Shown here piece by piece: positions 26,518 to 36,106 of a DNA stretch of 64,000 bases; positions within the stretch are counted from its first letter, which is position 1, and each line of letters opens with the position of its first letter. A model generated the notes under the pieces. The model was given only the letters and a program-made list of their open reading frames with translations. It ran no database searches and had not been told where the DNA came from. The stretch is from Planctomycetota bacterium (lineage in GTDB: Bacteria > Planctomycetota > Phycisphaerae > UBA1845 > PWPN01): NCBI GenBank assembly GCA_022711465.1, contig JAKLEZ010000030.1:1-64000 (forward strand), read 5' to 3'. The position numbers were made by a program, and so were the translations under genes.

Positions 26518-27468
26518 TTGAGGTTGGCGCGCGTTCCCCCATCGTTCATCCTGTGGTTCCCGGCGGTGCCGGTCTTGCTGACCTGCGGGTGCTTAAGCCC
26601 TGAGCGAGCGTCGTACGCCGCGCCGGCCTCCCAGCCGGCGACGCCGCCGGGCGCTGAACTGGCCGAGTACCTGTCGGCGATCCGTGCCGGCGAGTGGGTC
26701 TACGAGCGTCGGGAGTTGCCTGCCCACGCGGATCAGCGACCCTCCGATTATGTCCGACACATCGGCCCCGGGCAGCTCTTCGAGATTGCCCGGGAGTTCT
26801 CCGACCTGGTGTGCAGGTACCGAGGGCCGATGACCACGACCCAGGCGGCGGTGGCCGGGCTGCCCACCACGAGGCCAAGCGACCAGGAGATGGAGGACCC
26901 GCTGCTCCGGCAGCTCAAGGACTGGACGGCCATTCGTATCGAGCTCGGCGAGCCGATGGACCCCATTCCGCCGGAGCTGATTGCCACCGGCCGCTGCACG
27001 GAGTCCACCTCGGTGGGCTATGGGAGACGCACGGGTCCGCTGCTGGGGGCGGGCACGCTGACGCGGCACGTGGAGGTTGAGGATCGGGAGCCGGTGGAGT
27101 GTCCCGCCGGCCGGTTCGAGGAATGCCTTCGCGTTCGCGTGGATCTGGAGATTCGCTTCCCGCTCACCCCGGTGATCGACTGGACGACCTACGTGTGGTT
27201 GGCTCCGAGGATCGGTGAGGTTCGGCGTGTTCAGAGCTTCTCCGGCTGGTTCCTGATTTTCTGGTTCGGCAGCACCCACGAGTACCTGCTCAAGAGCTAC
27301 CGGCTGCCGTCGGACGTGTTCCCACCGACGGCCACGACCCGCTGGTCGAAGGTCCTGGTCTTCCTGGATCGTACCTTTCCGCATCCGCGGGTGGCGTACA
27401 TGGCCGTCGATCTGGCGAAGTCGCAATCCGCGTCACCGCCCTCCGCCGCCCCCTGGGCGGGCCCGTGA
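26518..27468 (+). CDS. lipoprotein of unknown function
   Basis: 316 residues from TTG 26518; a TTG at 26524, better placed after AGGGTGG, is more likely. The N-terminus is a lipoprotein signal (WFPAVPVLLTCGC). No catalytic motif is recognised in the mature part, which has a beta-rich middle (LTRHVEVEDREPVECPAGRF; VWLAPRIGEVRRVQSFSG) like proteins that measure or bind surface ligands. It sits between trpF and nadD, and its stop overlaps the nadD GTG, so it is part of the same transcript. Confidence 0.65.
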   Translation: MRLARVPPSFILWFPAVPVLLTCGCLSPERASYAAPASQPATPPGAELAEYLSAIRAGEWVYERRELPAHADQRPSDYVRHIGPGQLFEIAREFSDLVCRYRGPMTTTQAAVAGLPTTRPSDQEMEDPLLRQLKDWTAIRIELGEPMDPIPPELIATGRCTESTSVGYGRRTGPLLGAGTLTRHVEVEDREPVECPAGRFEECLRVRVDLEIRFPLTPVIDWTTYVWLAPRIGEVRRVQSFSGWFLIFWFGSTHEYLLKSYRLPSDVFPPTATTRWSKVLVFLDRTFPHPRVAYMAVDLAKSQSASPPSAAPWAGP

Positions 27469-28118
27469 CGAGTCGGGCTTACGGGCTTATGATTTGTCCG
27501 ACCATGGCCGGCGGCGTCGCTCTTTTCGGTGGCAGTTTCAACCCGATTCACCACGGGCACTTGATCATCGCACGGGCGGTGGCTGAGAGGCTGGATCTCG
27601 TCCGGCTGGTTCTCATCCCGTCGGCCAATCCGCCACACAAGGTCGGCCAGGACCTGGCCGACGCCGCCGATCGCCTGGCGATGGTCCGGCTGGCCATCGC
27701 GGACGAACCGTTCTTCGAGGTGAGCGACACCGAGATTCGCCGTCGGGGAACCAGTTACACCATTCTCACCCTTGAGGAGTACCGTTCTCGGCTGGCCCCG
27801 GGAGAGGATCTCTACTGGATCATCGGCGGCGACACGATTTCGGAGCTGCACACCTGGTATCGAGCCCGCGAGCTGGTGGACCTGTGCCGGATCGTGACCG
27901 CCGTCCGACCGGGATTCGAGACACCCGACCTGTCCGTGTTGCAGCCGACGCTTTCGGCCGCGCAGGTTGAGCGTCTTCGACGGGGGATTCTCGAGACGCC
28001 GCGGGTGGACATCTCCGCCACCGACGTCCGTCGGCGTGTAGCGGAGGGCTTGTCGATTCGTTTCCTGGTGCCGGAGGCGGTGCGGGAGTACATCGAGCGG
28101 AAGGAGCTGTACCGATAG
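27465..28118 (+). CDS. nadD: nicotinate-nucleotide adenylyltransferase
   Basis: 217 residues from GTG 27465, which overlaps the preceding stop as GTGA; ATG 27489 or 27504 are alternatives, and the conserved core begins at ALFGGSFNPIHHGHL. That segment is the nucleotidyltransferase HxGH site, and SATDVRRRVAEGLSIRFLVP is the C-terminal ISSTxIR-type motif. It adenylates nicotinate mononucleotide in NAD synthesis. The overlap with the lipoprotein gene suggests translational coupling. Confidence 0.95.
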   Translation: MTSRAYGLMICPTMAGGVALFGGSFNPIHHGHLIIARAVAERLDLVRLVLIPSANPPHKVGQDLADAADRLAMVRLAIADEPFFEVSDTEIRRRGTSYTILTLEEYRSRLAPGEDLYWIIGGDTISELHTWYRARELVDLCRIVTAVRPGFETPDLSVLQPTLSAAQVERLRRGILETPRVDISATDVRRRVAEGLSIRFLVPEAVREYIERKELYR

Positions 28119-28232
28119 GAGTTTGCCGAGTTTGGGGCCCGGCACGGACACGGCTTGGCGGCGGCCACACGGGCCGGATTCATGAGCCTCGGCGCCCCGC
28201 GTTCTGCCCGATGTCCGATTGCGGCCAATCGC

Positions 28233-29645
28233 TTACGGTGTCGCGCCCCACACTTCGGGTGACTGGAACCCGGGAGGGCGTGGCGCGTTCCGGGGAGGGA
28301 CGGCCTGGGCGGCCAGTCGCGCATAGCGGGCGCGAAGCTCGTCGACCTTCGCGGGATGCTGGGCGGCCAGATCGCGTTTCTCCTGAGGATCCTCCGCGAG
28401 ATTGAACAGTTCGGCCGGCTCGCGTCCCGGCCTGGCCGGTGTGCCCAGGGGCCGGCTCGTCGTCTTCTGATCTTCATCCATGGCCGTCTGGCCGCGGATG
28501 ACGAGTTTCCACGGTCCGACCAGGATGGCCCCCCCGGAGGGTGAGGCGTTGAGGAGGATTTCGTCGTGGGGCGACGGTTTCCCCTCGGCGATCGTCGGCC
28601 ATGCGTCCTGCCCGTCGACCGGGAGTCTCTGCGTGGGGGGCACCCCCGCGAGTTTGAGGAGCGTAGCGTACCAGTCGACCATGTGCAGCGGTTCGCGGAC
28701 GATCGTTCCCGGCCGGATGCGGCCTTGCCAGGCGGCCAGAGCTGCGGCCCGAACGCCGCCCTCGTAGAGCGTCGCTTTGCCAGCTCGGTAGAGGCCATTG
28801 CTGGTGACGCGTCCGGGAGCAGGCCCGCCGTTGTCGCTGGAGAAGAGGATCAGGGTGTTGCGGCGCATATCCTTCTCGTCGAGCGCGGCCACCACGCGGC
28901 CGATAGCCTCGTCCATCGCGGCGACCATGCCGGCATAGGTTCGGCGAGGCTCCTCGAGATGGGCATAGGGTTCGAGATACTGGGGCGGAACCTGGTGCGG
29001 TGCGTGGACCGCGTTGAAGGGCAGATACAGAAACAACGGCTTGGCCACCTTGTGCTGGCGGATCAGACGGACCGCCTCGTCCGCGAGGAGAGACGTACTG
29101 TAGCCCTTGTCGTAGCATGCCCGGTCATCACGATGCCAGTCGTGACCGCCATCTCGTTGATGGGTGAAGTAGTCGATTGCGCCGTTGTAGTGGCCGTACT
29201 GGTGGTCGAATCCCCGGCGGGTAGGCAGGAAGTCGGGCCGGAAATGCCCGAGATGCCACTTTCCGCAAATGGCCGTCTCGTAGCCCGCCTCCTTCAGGGC
29301 CTGGGCGAGGGTCCGCTCCTCCAGGGGCAGGCCGTACTGGGCCCAAGGGCGAACCACACCCACCTGGAGCCCGTATCTCATCGGGTAGCGCCCGGTCATG
29401 AGGGCCGCGCGGGTAGGCGAGCAGAGCGGCTGAACGTAGAACTGTTCCAGCCGGGCGCCGGAGACAGCCAGACTGTCCAGATGCGGCGTCTTGATGGTGC
29501 TCCCGTGGAATCCCACGTCGGCATGGCCCAGATCGTCCGCCAGGATGATGACGATGTTGGGTCGAGCGGACTCGGCCGAGGCCGGCGTGCACATGGCCAA
29601 GGCGGCCCATACGAGCGCGGTTTCACGTATCCAGGAGCATTTCAT
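28233..29645 (-). CDS. exported arylsulfatase-type sulfatase
   Basis: 470 residues from ATG 29645 with AAGGGA upstream. Signal peptide (LVWAALAMCTPASAES), then the sulfatase core: NIVIILADDLGHADVG (metal-binding Asp pair), CSPTRAALMTGRYP with the Cys at residue 75 that becomes formylglycine, GYETAICGKWHLGH, and FSSDNGG. The length and C-terminal subdomain fit family S1 enzymes acting on sulfated carbohydrates. The formylglycine-generating activity must come from elsewhere in the genome. It is upstream-adjacent to a sugar kinase and xylose isomerase on the same strand but is probably separately expressed. Confidence 0.95.
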   Translation of the reverse strand: MKCSWIRETALVWAALAMCTPASAESARPNIVIILADDLGHADVGFHGSTIKTPHLDSLAVSGARLEQFYVQPLCSPTRAALMTGRYPMRYGLQVGVVRPWAQYGLPLEERTLAQALKEAGYETAICGKWHLGHFRPDFLPTRRGFDHQYGHYNGAIDYFTHQRDGGHDWHRDDRACYDKGYSTSLLADEAVRLIRQHKVAKPLFLYLPFNAVHAPHQVPPQYLEPYAHLEEPRRTYAGMVAAMDEAIGRVVAALDEKDMRRNTLILFSSDNGGPAPGRVTSNGLYRAGKATLYEGGVRAAALAAWQGRIRPGTIVREPLHMVDWYATLLKLAGVPPTQRLPVDGQDAWPTIAEGKPSPHDEILLNASPSGGAILVGPWKLVIRGQTAMDEDQKTTSRPLGTPARPGREPAELFNLAEDPQEKRDLAAQHPAKVDELRARYARLAAQAVPPRNAPRPPGFQSPEVWGATP

Positions 29646-29812
29646 ATTGGATCCCTTCTTGCGGGTAATGGATCCCGGCCATTGGCGACAGCAGCGAAGC
29701 AGGGCCTCAGGCCGACTGTCGGCCGAGGGATCACGGCATCGGATCATCCCCGGCCTGATTTCCTACGGTCAGGCGGCCCGCGTCCTTCGATGAACGAGGT
29801 CTCACCACCGGG

Positions 29813-30775
29813 TCAGGCCAGATGTCTCAGTTGAACGCTGGGCCGGAGCGTTTCCACGTCCTCGGCGGCAAAGACCGCGGGCAGGTCGTTCATCGCCGAG
29901 GCCGCGGCGACGGCCACTCCCTGGCGGAGGGCGGATTCGCGCGTCCCGTTGGTCGCGACCAGACCGCTCAAGAAACCCGCCAACAGGGCATCGCCGCAAC
30001 CGACGGTACTACGGAACCGTTCGGGGGGAATGGTCACCCTGGCGTGCTGAGCGGCGTCCTCGGCGAAGCAGAAGGCGCCTCGTTCGCCGGCGGTGATCAG
30101 CACCAATGGAATCCGATCGGCCAGTTCGAGTCCCGTCCGAACGATCTCGTCGTCGGTAGCGATCTCGCGTCCGACCAACTCTGCCAGTTCGACGAGGTTG
30201 GGCTTGATCATCCACACCTTGTGTTCGAGGGCCTGCCGCAGGGGGGCCTGGGACGTATCGACCACCACCCGGGCTCCCCGCGTGACGCAGGATTCGATCA
30301 TGTCGCCGAACCGTTCGGGCGGCAATCCCGGAGCCAGGGACCCGGTGAACACCACGATGACGTCGTCGTCGGCCGTCCAGCGCAGATCATCGGTCAATCG
30401 GTCGATTTCCTCGGCCGTCACCGTGGGTCCGATCTCGCGGATGTGTGTTTCGCAGGGCCCCTGCGGATCGATCACGGTGATGTTCTCGCGGGTCGTGCCG
30501 GCCATGGGCGAGAACTGAGGGGTGAATCCGGCGGCACGGGCGGCGGCGTTGAACGCCTCGATTGATTCGCGGCCCACCCAGCCAAGGGCGACGCTGGGCA
30601 TACCCAGGGCGGCCATGGCCCGGGAGACGTTGATTGCCTTGCCGGCGGGGGTGCGTGAATGGAGGCGGCCGACCAGGTGCTGACCCACGGCGAAGCCCGG
30701 AACGCGTATGACCCGATCGATGGTCGGGTTCAGCGTCACGGTCGCCAGTCGCAGGCCGATGGTCGGAGACAGCAT
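29813..30775 (-). CDS. PfkB-family sugar phosphate kinase, 1-phosphofructokinase-like
   Basis: 320 residues from ATG 30775. It opens with ATVTLNPTIDRVIRV, followed by TPAGKAINVSRAMAALG (family GKGxNVAR substrate loop) and ends with STVGCGDALLAGFLSG (catalytic Asp of the GxGD motif). The N-terminus is typical of FruK, LacC and PfkB, so fructose-1-phosphate, tagatose-6-phosphate or fructose-6-phosphate are candidate substrates. It starts 6 bases after the xylA stop; the shared transcript suggests use in ketose metabolism downstream of isomerisation. No PTS gene is nearby. Confidence 0.85.
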   Translation of the reverse strand: MLSPTIGLRLATVTLNPTIDRVIRVPGFAVGQHLVGRLHSRTPAGKAINVSRAMAALGMPSVALGWVGRESIEAFNAAARAAGFTPQFSPMAGTTRENITVIDPQGPCETHIREIGPTVTAEEIDRLTDDLRWTADDDVIVVFTGSLAPGLPPERFGDMIESCVTRGARVVVDTSQAPLRQALEHKVWMIKPNLVELAELVGREIATDDEIVRTGLELADRIPLVLITAGERGAFCFAEDAAQHARVTIPPERFRSTVGCGDALLAGFLSGLVATNGTRESALRQGVAVAAASAMNDLPAVFAAEDVETLRPSVQLRHLA

Positions 30776-30781
30776 CGCGGC

Positions 30782-31927
30782 TCACCTGACGCCGAGCAGC
30801 AGTTCCTGCGTAAGCTGGTCGAGGCGCTCGTGGTGCAGCCTGCGGCGGGCCAGCTGGTCGGCGTCGAAAGCGATCTTCTTCAACTGATCGTGCGGCGGCA
30901 GCGGCTCGCCCGCGCCGCTCCTGAGCTCCTTGAGGATGGCCTGGATCTCAGGATCCTTGTTGAACTTCTGGACCTTCTCCTTCAGGATCAGGTAGGTCCT
31001 CATGCAGCCGCTGACAAAATCCCAGACCTCCTCGCGATCGGATGAGCGGAAGGCGTGGGCGTCAAAGGATCGAGCGCCCTGCCAGCCGGTGTCCTCGACG
31101 AGTTTGACCACGAAGAAGCTCTCCTTGAGATCCTCGGAACCGAAACGCTGGTCCTGATCGTAGCGCAGAGGCTTCTGGGCGTTGAAATGGCAACCGAAGA
31201 GCTTACCGACCTCGATGGCCTGAGCGACGTCGTGGTAGGTATTGAGACCGGCCATGCGCGAGTGGGCGATTTCGACCACCAGGCCGCAGTTCTCGGGCTT
31301 GTTCAAGGTGGCGATCAGCCCGAGCGCGTGTCCCACGGTCGGCATGTAGATGTCGCCGCGCGGCTCGTTCGGTTTGGGTTCGATGGCCAGTCGGTAGCCG
31401 GTGTAGCCCTGTTTGTCGATATAGGATTGAAGGTAGTTGAGTCCCTCGCGGAGCCACTTGATGGCTTCGAGAGGCTCTTTCGCCGCGTCCACTTCCGCCC
31501 CGTCGCGGCCCCACCACAGGTCGCAGAGTTTGCTGCCCAGGGCAACGCCGACGTCGATGGAGTTCAGATACCGCTGCAGGGCGAGCTGGCGGACCTTGGG
31601 GTCGTGGCTGGTGAGGGCCCCATCCTTATAGACCGGATGAGCGAACACATTGGCCCCGCAGTTGACGCAGGCCATACCCTGATCCGCCATCCGCTTGTTG
31701 GCCTCCTTGATGAGCCGGTCGCGTTCGGCGGCGGTGGCGGTGGGCGGGATGAGATCCTCGGCGTGCATTTCGATGCCCCAGACTCCGCGTTTGCCCAGTT
31801 CGGTGATGACGTCCAGCGGATCGATCCGCTCTCGAGTTGCCTCGCCGAACGGGTCGCGGCCGGTGTTCATGATCGTCCACAGTCCGAACGCGAACTTGTC
31901 ACTCTTCTGCGGCTGATAGGAAGCCAT
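30782..31927 (-). CDS. xylA: xylose isomerase, class I
   Basis: 381 residues from ATG 31927, with AGGAG upstream: the shorter actinomycete-type length (~390). Characteristic segments: KFAFGLWTIMNTGRDPFG, VWGIEMHAEDLIPP (catalytic His region), LAIEPKPNEPRGDIYMPT (metal-binding Glu and the EPKPxEP motif), VEIAHSRMAG, and GARSFDAHAFRSSD. It isomerises D-xylose/D-xylulose and glucose/fructose with Mg or Mn. No xylulokinase of the usual type is adjacent; the next gene is a PfkB-family kinase. Confidence 0.96.
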   Translation of the reverse strand: MASYQPQKSDKFAFGLWTIMNTGRDPFGEATRERIDPLDVITELGKRGVWGIEMHAEDLIPPTATAAERDRLIKEANKRMADQGMACVNCGANVFAHPVYKDGALTSHDPKVRQLALQRYLNSIDVGVALGSKLCDLWWGRDGAEVDAAKEPLEAIKWLREGLNYLQSYIDKQGYTGYRLAIEPKPNEPRGDIYMPTVGHALGLIATLNKPENCGLVVEIAHSRMAGLNTYHDVAQAIEVGKLFGCHFNAQKPLRYDQDQRFGSEDLKESFFVVKLVEDTGWQGARSFDAHAFRSSDREEVWDFVSGCMRTYLILKEKVQKFNKDPEIQAILKELRSGAGEPLPPHDQLKKIAFDADQLARRRLHHERLDQLTQELLLGVR

Positions 31928-31991
31928 CGGATGCTCCTCTTATAGGACCCGGTGTAGGCGGCCGGCTCGGCCGCCCGCTCAACACCCCGGC

Positions 31992-32019
31992 ATTGTACGC
32001 CCTAGAGGAGCCACGGCAA
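31992..32019 (-). promoter_or_regulatory. sigma70-type promoter of xylA and the PfkB kinase gene
   Basis: Minus strand: TTGCCG (32019-32014), 16-base spacer, TACAAT (31997-31992, 5 of 6), about 65 bases from the xylA ATG. Confidence 0.5.
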
Positions 32020-32223
32020 CAGTCCGAGAAGGGCGGCCGTGTGGGCAGACCCGGGCGGATGGGGTGACAAACGGGTGATCCACCTCATGGCCCCGGGATT
32101 TCGCGACGATGAGAATCGTCGACGGGGGAATGATCAGCGGACTGCAACGGCACAGGTTATGGGGCGGTTGTCGCTGCCAAGCGGGATCCGCCTGAAACCG
32201 ATGTCTTTCGCAGGGAGCCAGCG

Positions 32224-34575
32224 GTGAGTGAGCGCAAACGCATTCTGACCTTTGTCTCGATCATAGCCGCCGTCGCCGCCCTGGCGATCGGGGCGACGCT
32301 CGCCTTGCTGCACAACGCGTCGTTCGAGCGGCACCGTGTCCGGTTGTCCGAGGTGGCCTGCAACACCGCCCGGACAGCGGAGATCGCCGCTCGATATCAT
32401 GAGGCGGTCAGACCGAATGCCAGTGGCGAGGATTCCGCAGCGATTGCCCTGAAGGAGCTTCGGGGCGGCGTTTCTCGTTCGCCCTGGCTGGGAGAGAGCG
32501 GCGAAATCCACCTGGCTCGCCAGAGCGACGGGGCCGTTTTTCCGCTTTGGCCGAGACTCTCTCCGGACACGATCACCCGGTCAGGTCCACCTGCGTTGGG
32601 CTTGTCCGAGCCGATGGGGCGGGCCTTGGAGGGCCGATCGGGGACGCTGGTCGGGCTGGATGGTCGAGGCGTGCGTGTGCTGGCGGCCCATGAACCGATT
32701 GCGGGCCTGGGCTGGAGCGTGATCGCCCAGATTGATCTGTCGGAGATCCGGGCGCCTTTCGTGAAAGCCGGTCTGTACCTGTTCGTCCTGGCCCTGGTCA
32801 TGATCGCCATCTGCACCAGGCTCCTCGCGCTGTTCGCGGATTCGCTCGTCCGCAGGTTGCGGGCGAGCGAAGTGCGGACTCAGGCGATCGTGGAGATTGC
32901 CGACGACGGGATCGTGATCGCCGACTCGGGCGGGATCGTCCTCTCCTGGAACTCGGCCGCGGAACGGATCTTCGGCTATTCCGCCTCGGAGACGGTGGGG
33001 TGCAACCTGCTCGACCTGATCGTGCCCGAGCGGTATCGCGAGACCAAGCGTGCGGCCATGCGCCGCTTTGCCAAGGACGGACAAGGCCGAGCCCTCGGAA
33101 CGACGCTGGAGCTCACCGCCCTGCACAAGAGCGGGGCGGAGTTTCCCATTGAATTGACCCTGTCCGCTTTCAGGGACGCGAGCGGCTTCATGGCCCTGGC
33201 CATGGTGCGGGACATCACCCAGCGGAAGCTGACCGAACTTCGCGAGCGGGAGCAGGCCGCGCAGCTGGAGGCCAAGAATCAGGAGCTCGAGGCCCAGAGG
33301 CAGCAGCTGCGCGCCCAACACGATGAACTGCTGGCGGTCAACGCCGCCCTGGTGCAGGCCAGGAACACGGCCGAGGCGGCCAGCCGGGCCAAGAGCGAGT
33401 TCCTCGCCAACATGAGCCACGAGATCCGGACCCCGATGACCGCGATCCTGGGCTTCGCCGAGAACCTCCTGCTCCCGGACCTGCCGCCCCAGGATGCTCG
33501 TTCCGCCGCCGAGACCATCCGCCGCAACGGCGAGCATCTGCTGACGATCATCAACGACATTCTGGATTTGTCCAAGATCGAGGCCGGCAAGCTGGAAATC
33601 GAGCGCATCGCCTGCTCGCCCCGCCAGATTCTCAGCGAGGTTGCCACGCTCTTCCGAGGTGCTGCCGAGGCGAAGCAGCTGAACCTGAAGATCGAATCGC
33701 TTGGCCCGATTCCCGACAGGATCCGCTGCGACCCCACCCGGTTGCGTCAGATTCTGCACAACATGGTCGGCAATGCCGTCAAGTTCACCGCCTCGGGCAG
33801 TGTCGGCGTGCTGGTCTCACAGGGTGAGACTGCCGCCGGGGCTCGCTTTCTGCAGTTCGATGTGATCGACACCGGCGTGGGCATGACCGAAGAGCAGAGC
33901 CGGCGGCTGTTTGAGCCCTTCACGCAAGCTGACAGTTCTACGACTCGGCAGTTTGGCGGCACCGGCCTGGGCCTGACCCTCACCAAGCACCTCGCGGAGC
34001 TGCTCGGTGGGACGGCTGAACTGGTCCGCTCGGCGCCTGGCCAGGGTTCGCATTTCCGGTTCACCGTGGCCGTGGTGACCGGCGACGAGGAGGCCGCCGC
34101 CGCGGGGACGATGACGTGGCCGGAGGGCTGCCTCACCGAGGCGTTACCCGCCGATTCACCGCGGCTCGAGGCCCGCGTGCTCCTGGCCGAGGACGGCCCC
34201 GACAACCAGCGACTCATCTCCTTCATGCTGCGCCGCATGGGCATCCAGGTGACCGTGGTGAACGACGGCCGCAAGGCGGTCAACGAGGTACTTGCGAGCG
34301 TGGAGATGGGGCAGCCGTACGACGGGGTGCTCATGGACGTCCAGATGCCGACCTGCGACGGTTACGAGGCGACGCGGCTGCTCCGAGCGGCCGGTTATGA
34401 GAAGCCGATCATCGCCTTGACCGCCCAGGCCATGGCCGGAGATCGGCAGAAGTGCATTGCCGCCGGATGTGACGACTACATCAGCAAGCCGATCCATCGG
34501 GTCCGCCTGTCCGAGGTGCTGCAGCACCTGCTCAACAATCAGGTCTCCAAGGCCGGGCGGCCGGAAGACCGCTGA
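32224..34575 (+). CDS. membrane-bound hybrid sensor histidine kinase
   Basis: 783 residues from GTG 32224 after AGGGAG. Order: membrane helix ~8-30, periplasmic sensor ~31-178, second helix ~181-203, PAS domain ~220-335 (GIVIADSGGIVLSWNSAAER), coiled coil ~337-385, HisKA with SHEIRTPM (His 399), HATPase with NAVKFT, DTGVGM and GTGLGLTL, then a receiver domain ~655-775 with phospho-acceptor Asp 705 (GVLMDVQMP) and the SKP lysine. It would autophosphorylate on a periplasmic signal and pass phosphate to its own receiver. No cognate output regulator adjoins, so it is an orphan; a separate Hpt protein may be the next step. Confidence 0.95.
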   Translation: MSERKRILTFVSIIAAVAALAIGATLALLHNASFERHRVRLSEVACNTARTAEIAARYHEAVRPNASGEDSAAIALKELRGGVSRSPWLGESGEIHLARQSDGAVFPLWPRLSPDTITRSGPPALGLSEPMGRALEGRSGTLVGLDGRGVRVLAAHEPIAGLGWSVIAQIDLSEIRAPFVKAGLYLFVLALVMIAICTRLLALFADSLVRRLRASEVRTQAIVEIADDGIVIADSGGIVLSWNSAAERIFGYSASETVGCNLLDLIVPERYRETKRAAMRRFAKDGQGRALGTTLELTALHKSGAEFPIELTLSAFRDASGFMALAMVRDITQRKLTELREREQAAQLEAKNQELEAQRQQLRAQHDELLAVNAALVQARNTAEAASRAKSEFLANMSHEIRTPMTAILGFAENLLLPDLPPQDARSAAETIRRNGEHLLTIINDILDLSKIEAGKLEIERIACSPRQILSEVATLFRGAAEAKQLNLKIESLGPIPDRIRCDPTRLRQILHNMVGNAVKFTASGSVGVLVSQGETAAGARFLQFDVIDTGVGMTEEQSRRLFEPFTQADSSTTRQFGGTGLGLTLTKHLAELLGGTAELVRSAPGQGSHFRFTVAVVTGDEEAAAAGTMTWPEGCLTEALPADSPRLEARVLLAEDGPDNQRLISFMLRRMGIQVTVVNDGRKAVNEVLASVEMGQPYDGVLMDVQMPTCDGYEATRLLRAAGYEKPIIALTAQAMAGDRQKCIAAGCDDYISKPIHRVRLSEVLQHLLNNQVSKAGRPEDR

Positions 34576-34735
34576 TCCGCGAGACCACCTGCCCGGCATC
34601 CCACATCGTTCTCTCCCGGGCCTGTTCCGACGATCGCCGGAGTACCCGTGTTCCGATCGGTGGCTATGGGCATGGCTGCCCGGCGGGATTACAATCTGCT
34701 ACCCTGATGACCGAGGCCGACGGAGGAGCAGCGGC

Positions 34736-36106
34736 ATGAACGGAAGAGAGCTTCTGCTGAAGGCGTTGGGCAACGAGCCCACCCCGCGCTCGGCCTGGGT
34801 GCCGTTCGTCGGCGTCCACGGAGCGAAGATGCTCGGCTTGTCCGCCGAGCAGTACCTTCGCTCCGGCGGGAGCATCGTGGCCGCCCTGCTCAAGGCCAAG
34901 GATCTCTACAGACCTGACGGTCTGCCCGTGGTCTTCGATCTCCAGCTCGAGGCCGAGATTCTCGGCTGCCAGATGCACTGGGGCGAGGAGACACCTCCAT
35001 CGGTGAGTTCCCACCCGCTGAATGATCGGAGCGTCGCCGATCTGCCCTCTTTCGATGTCTCCAAGGGCCGGTTTCCGGTGGTGCTGGACGCCCTGCGCGA
35101 GGCCAAGCGGCGGATCGGTGGCGAGGTTGCGATCTACGGCCTGATCACGGGTCCGTTCACCATGGCTCTGCACCTCATGGGCACGAATGTCTTCCTGCAG
35201 ATGTTCAACAGCCCTGAGGCGGTCCATGAAGTCCTCCGCTTCAGTATGCAGGTCGCCAAGACCTCCGCGGATGCCTACATCGAGAACGGAGCGGACGTTG
35301 TCGCGGTCGTCGATCCGATGACCAGCCAGATCTCGCCCGCCCACTTCCGCGAGTTCGTGGCCGCCTATGCCAATGACATCTTCGATCACATCCGCTCGCG
35401 CGGGGCCTTCTCTTCGCTTTTTGTCTGCGGCAATGCGACGCGCAACCTGGAGAACATGTGCCAGACCCGCTGCGACAACGTCTCGGTGGACGAGAACATC
35501 TCCCTGGAGTCGCTGCGCGACCTGGCCGGCAAGCACAACAAGTCCTTTGGCGGTAATCTGAAGCTGACCACCGTGTTGCTGCTGGGCAGCGAGGACGACG
35601 CCCGGCGCGACGCCCTTCGCTGCCTGGACATCGGCGGCACCAAGGGCTACGTGCTTGCGCCCGGTTGCGACCTGCCTTTCGCCACGCCGGAGGCCAACCT
35701 CCAGGCGGTGGCCTCGCTGGTCCACGACGAGTACCAGCGGGAGGTCGCCCGGGCCAAGGTCAAGAACATGGCCGAGATGACCTTCGAGGACGTGCTGCTG
35801 CCCAACTACGGCGAGGAGGACAAGGTCTTCGTCGACGTGGTCACGCTGGACTCGGCATCGTGCGCTCCCTGCCAGTACATGGTCGACGCGGTATTCAAGG
35901 CCACCAGACCGATGGGCGACAAGGTCGTCATCCGCGAGCACAAGATCACCACCCGCACCGGCCTGGGACACATGGCCAAGCTGGGCGTCGGCCAGATCCC
36001 GACCATCTGCATCGACGGTGAGGTCATGTTCCCCTCTATCATTCCCGACGTGAAGACCCTGACCGAGGCCATCGAGGAACGGATCAAGGCCAAGGGCAAG
36101 ACATGA
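34736..36106 (+). CDS. UroD/MtaA-type methyltransferase fused to a thioredoxin domain
   Basis: 456 residues from ATG 34736, preceded by GGAGGAG (34722-34728). Residues ~1-345 are the uroporphyrinogen decarboxylase-like barrel used by corrinoid methyltransferases (MtaA, MtbA, CmuA): FDLQLEAEILGCQM, LITGPFTMALHLMG, VDPMTSQISPAHF, and APGCDLPFATP with the expected third zinc ligand Cys. The usual HxCGN site reads FVCGN, so the His ligand appears replaced. Residues ~370-456 are a thioredoxin-like domain with SCAPC and GQIPTICIDG (cis-Pro). The gene overlaps the CobW-type GTPase gene by 4 bases (ATGA). It is likely a methyl or corrinoid transfer protein, or a metal/redox accessory; substrate unknown. 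Confidence 0.8.
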   Translation: MNGRELLLKALGNEPTPRSAWVPFVGVHGAKMLGLSAEQYLRSGGSIVAALLKAKDLYRPDGLPVVFDLQLEAEILGCQMHWGEETPPSVSSHPLNDRSVADLPSFDVSKGRFPVVLDALREAKRRIGGEVAIYGLITGPFTMALHLMGTNVFLQMFNSPEAVHEVLRFSMQVAKTSADAYIENGADVVAVVDPMTSQISPAHFREFVAAYANDIFDHIRSRGAFSSLFVCGNATRNLENMCQTRCDNVSVDENISLESLRDLAGKHNKSFGGNLKLTTVLLLGSEDDARRDALRCLDIGGTKGYVLAPGCDLPFATPEANLQAVASLVHDEYQREVARAKVKNMAEMTFEDVLLPNYGEEDKVFVDVVTLDSASCAPCQYMVDAVFKATRPMGDKVVIREHKITTRTGLGHMAKLGVGQIPTICIDGEVMFPSIIPDVKTLTEAIEERIKAKGKT

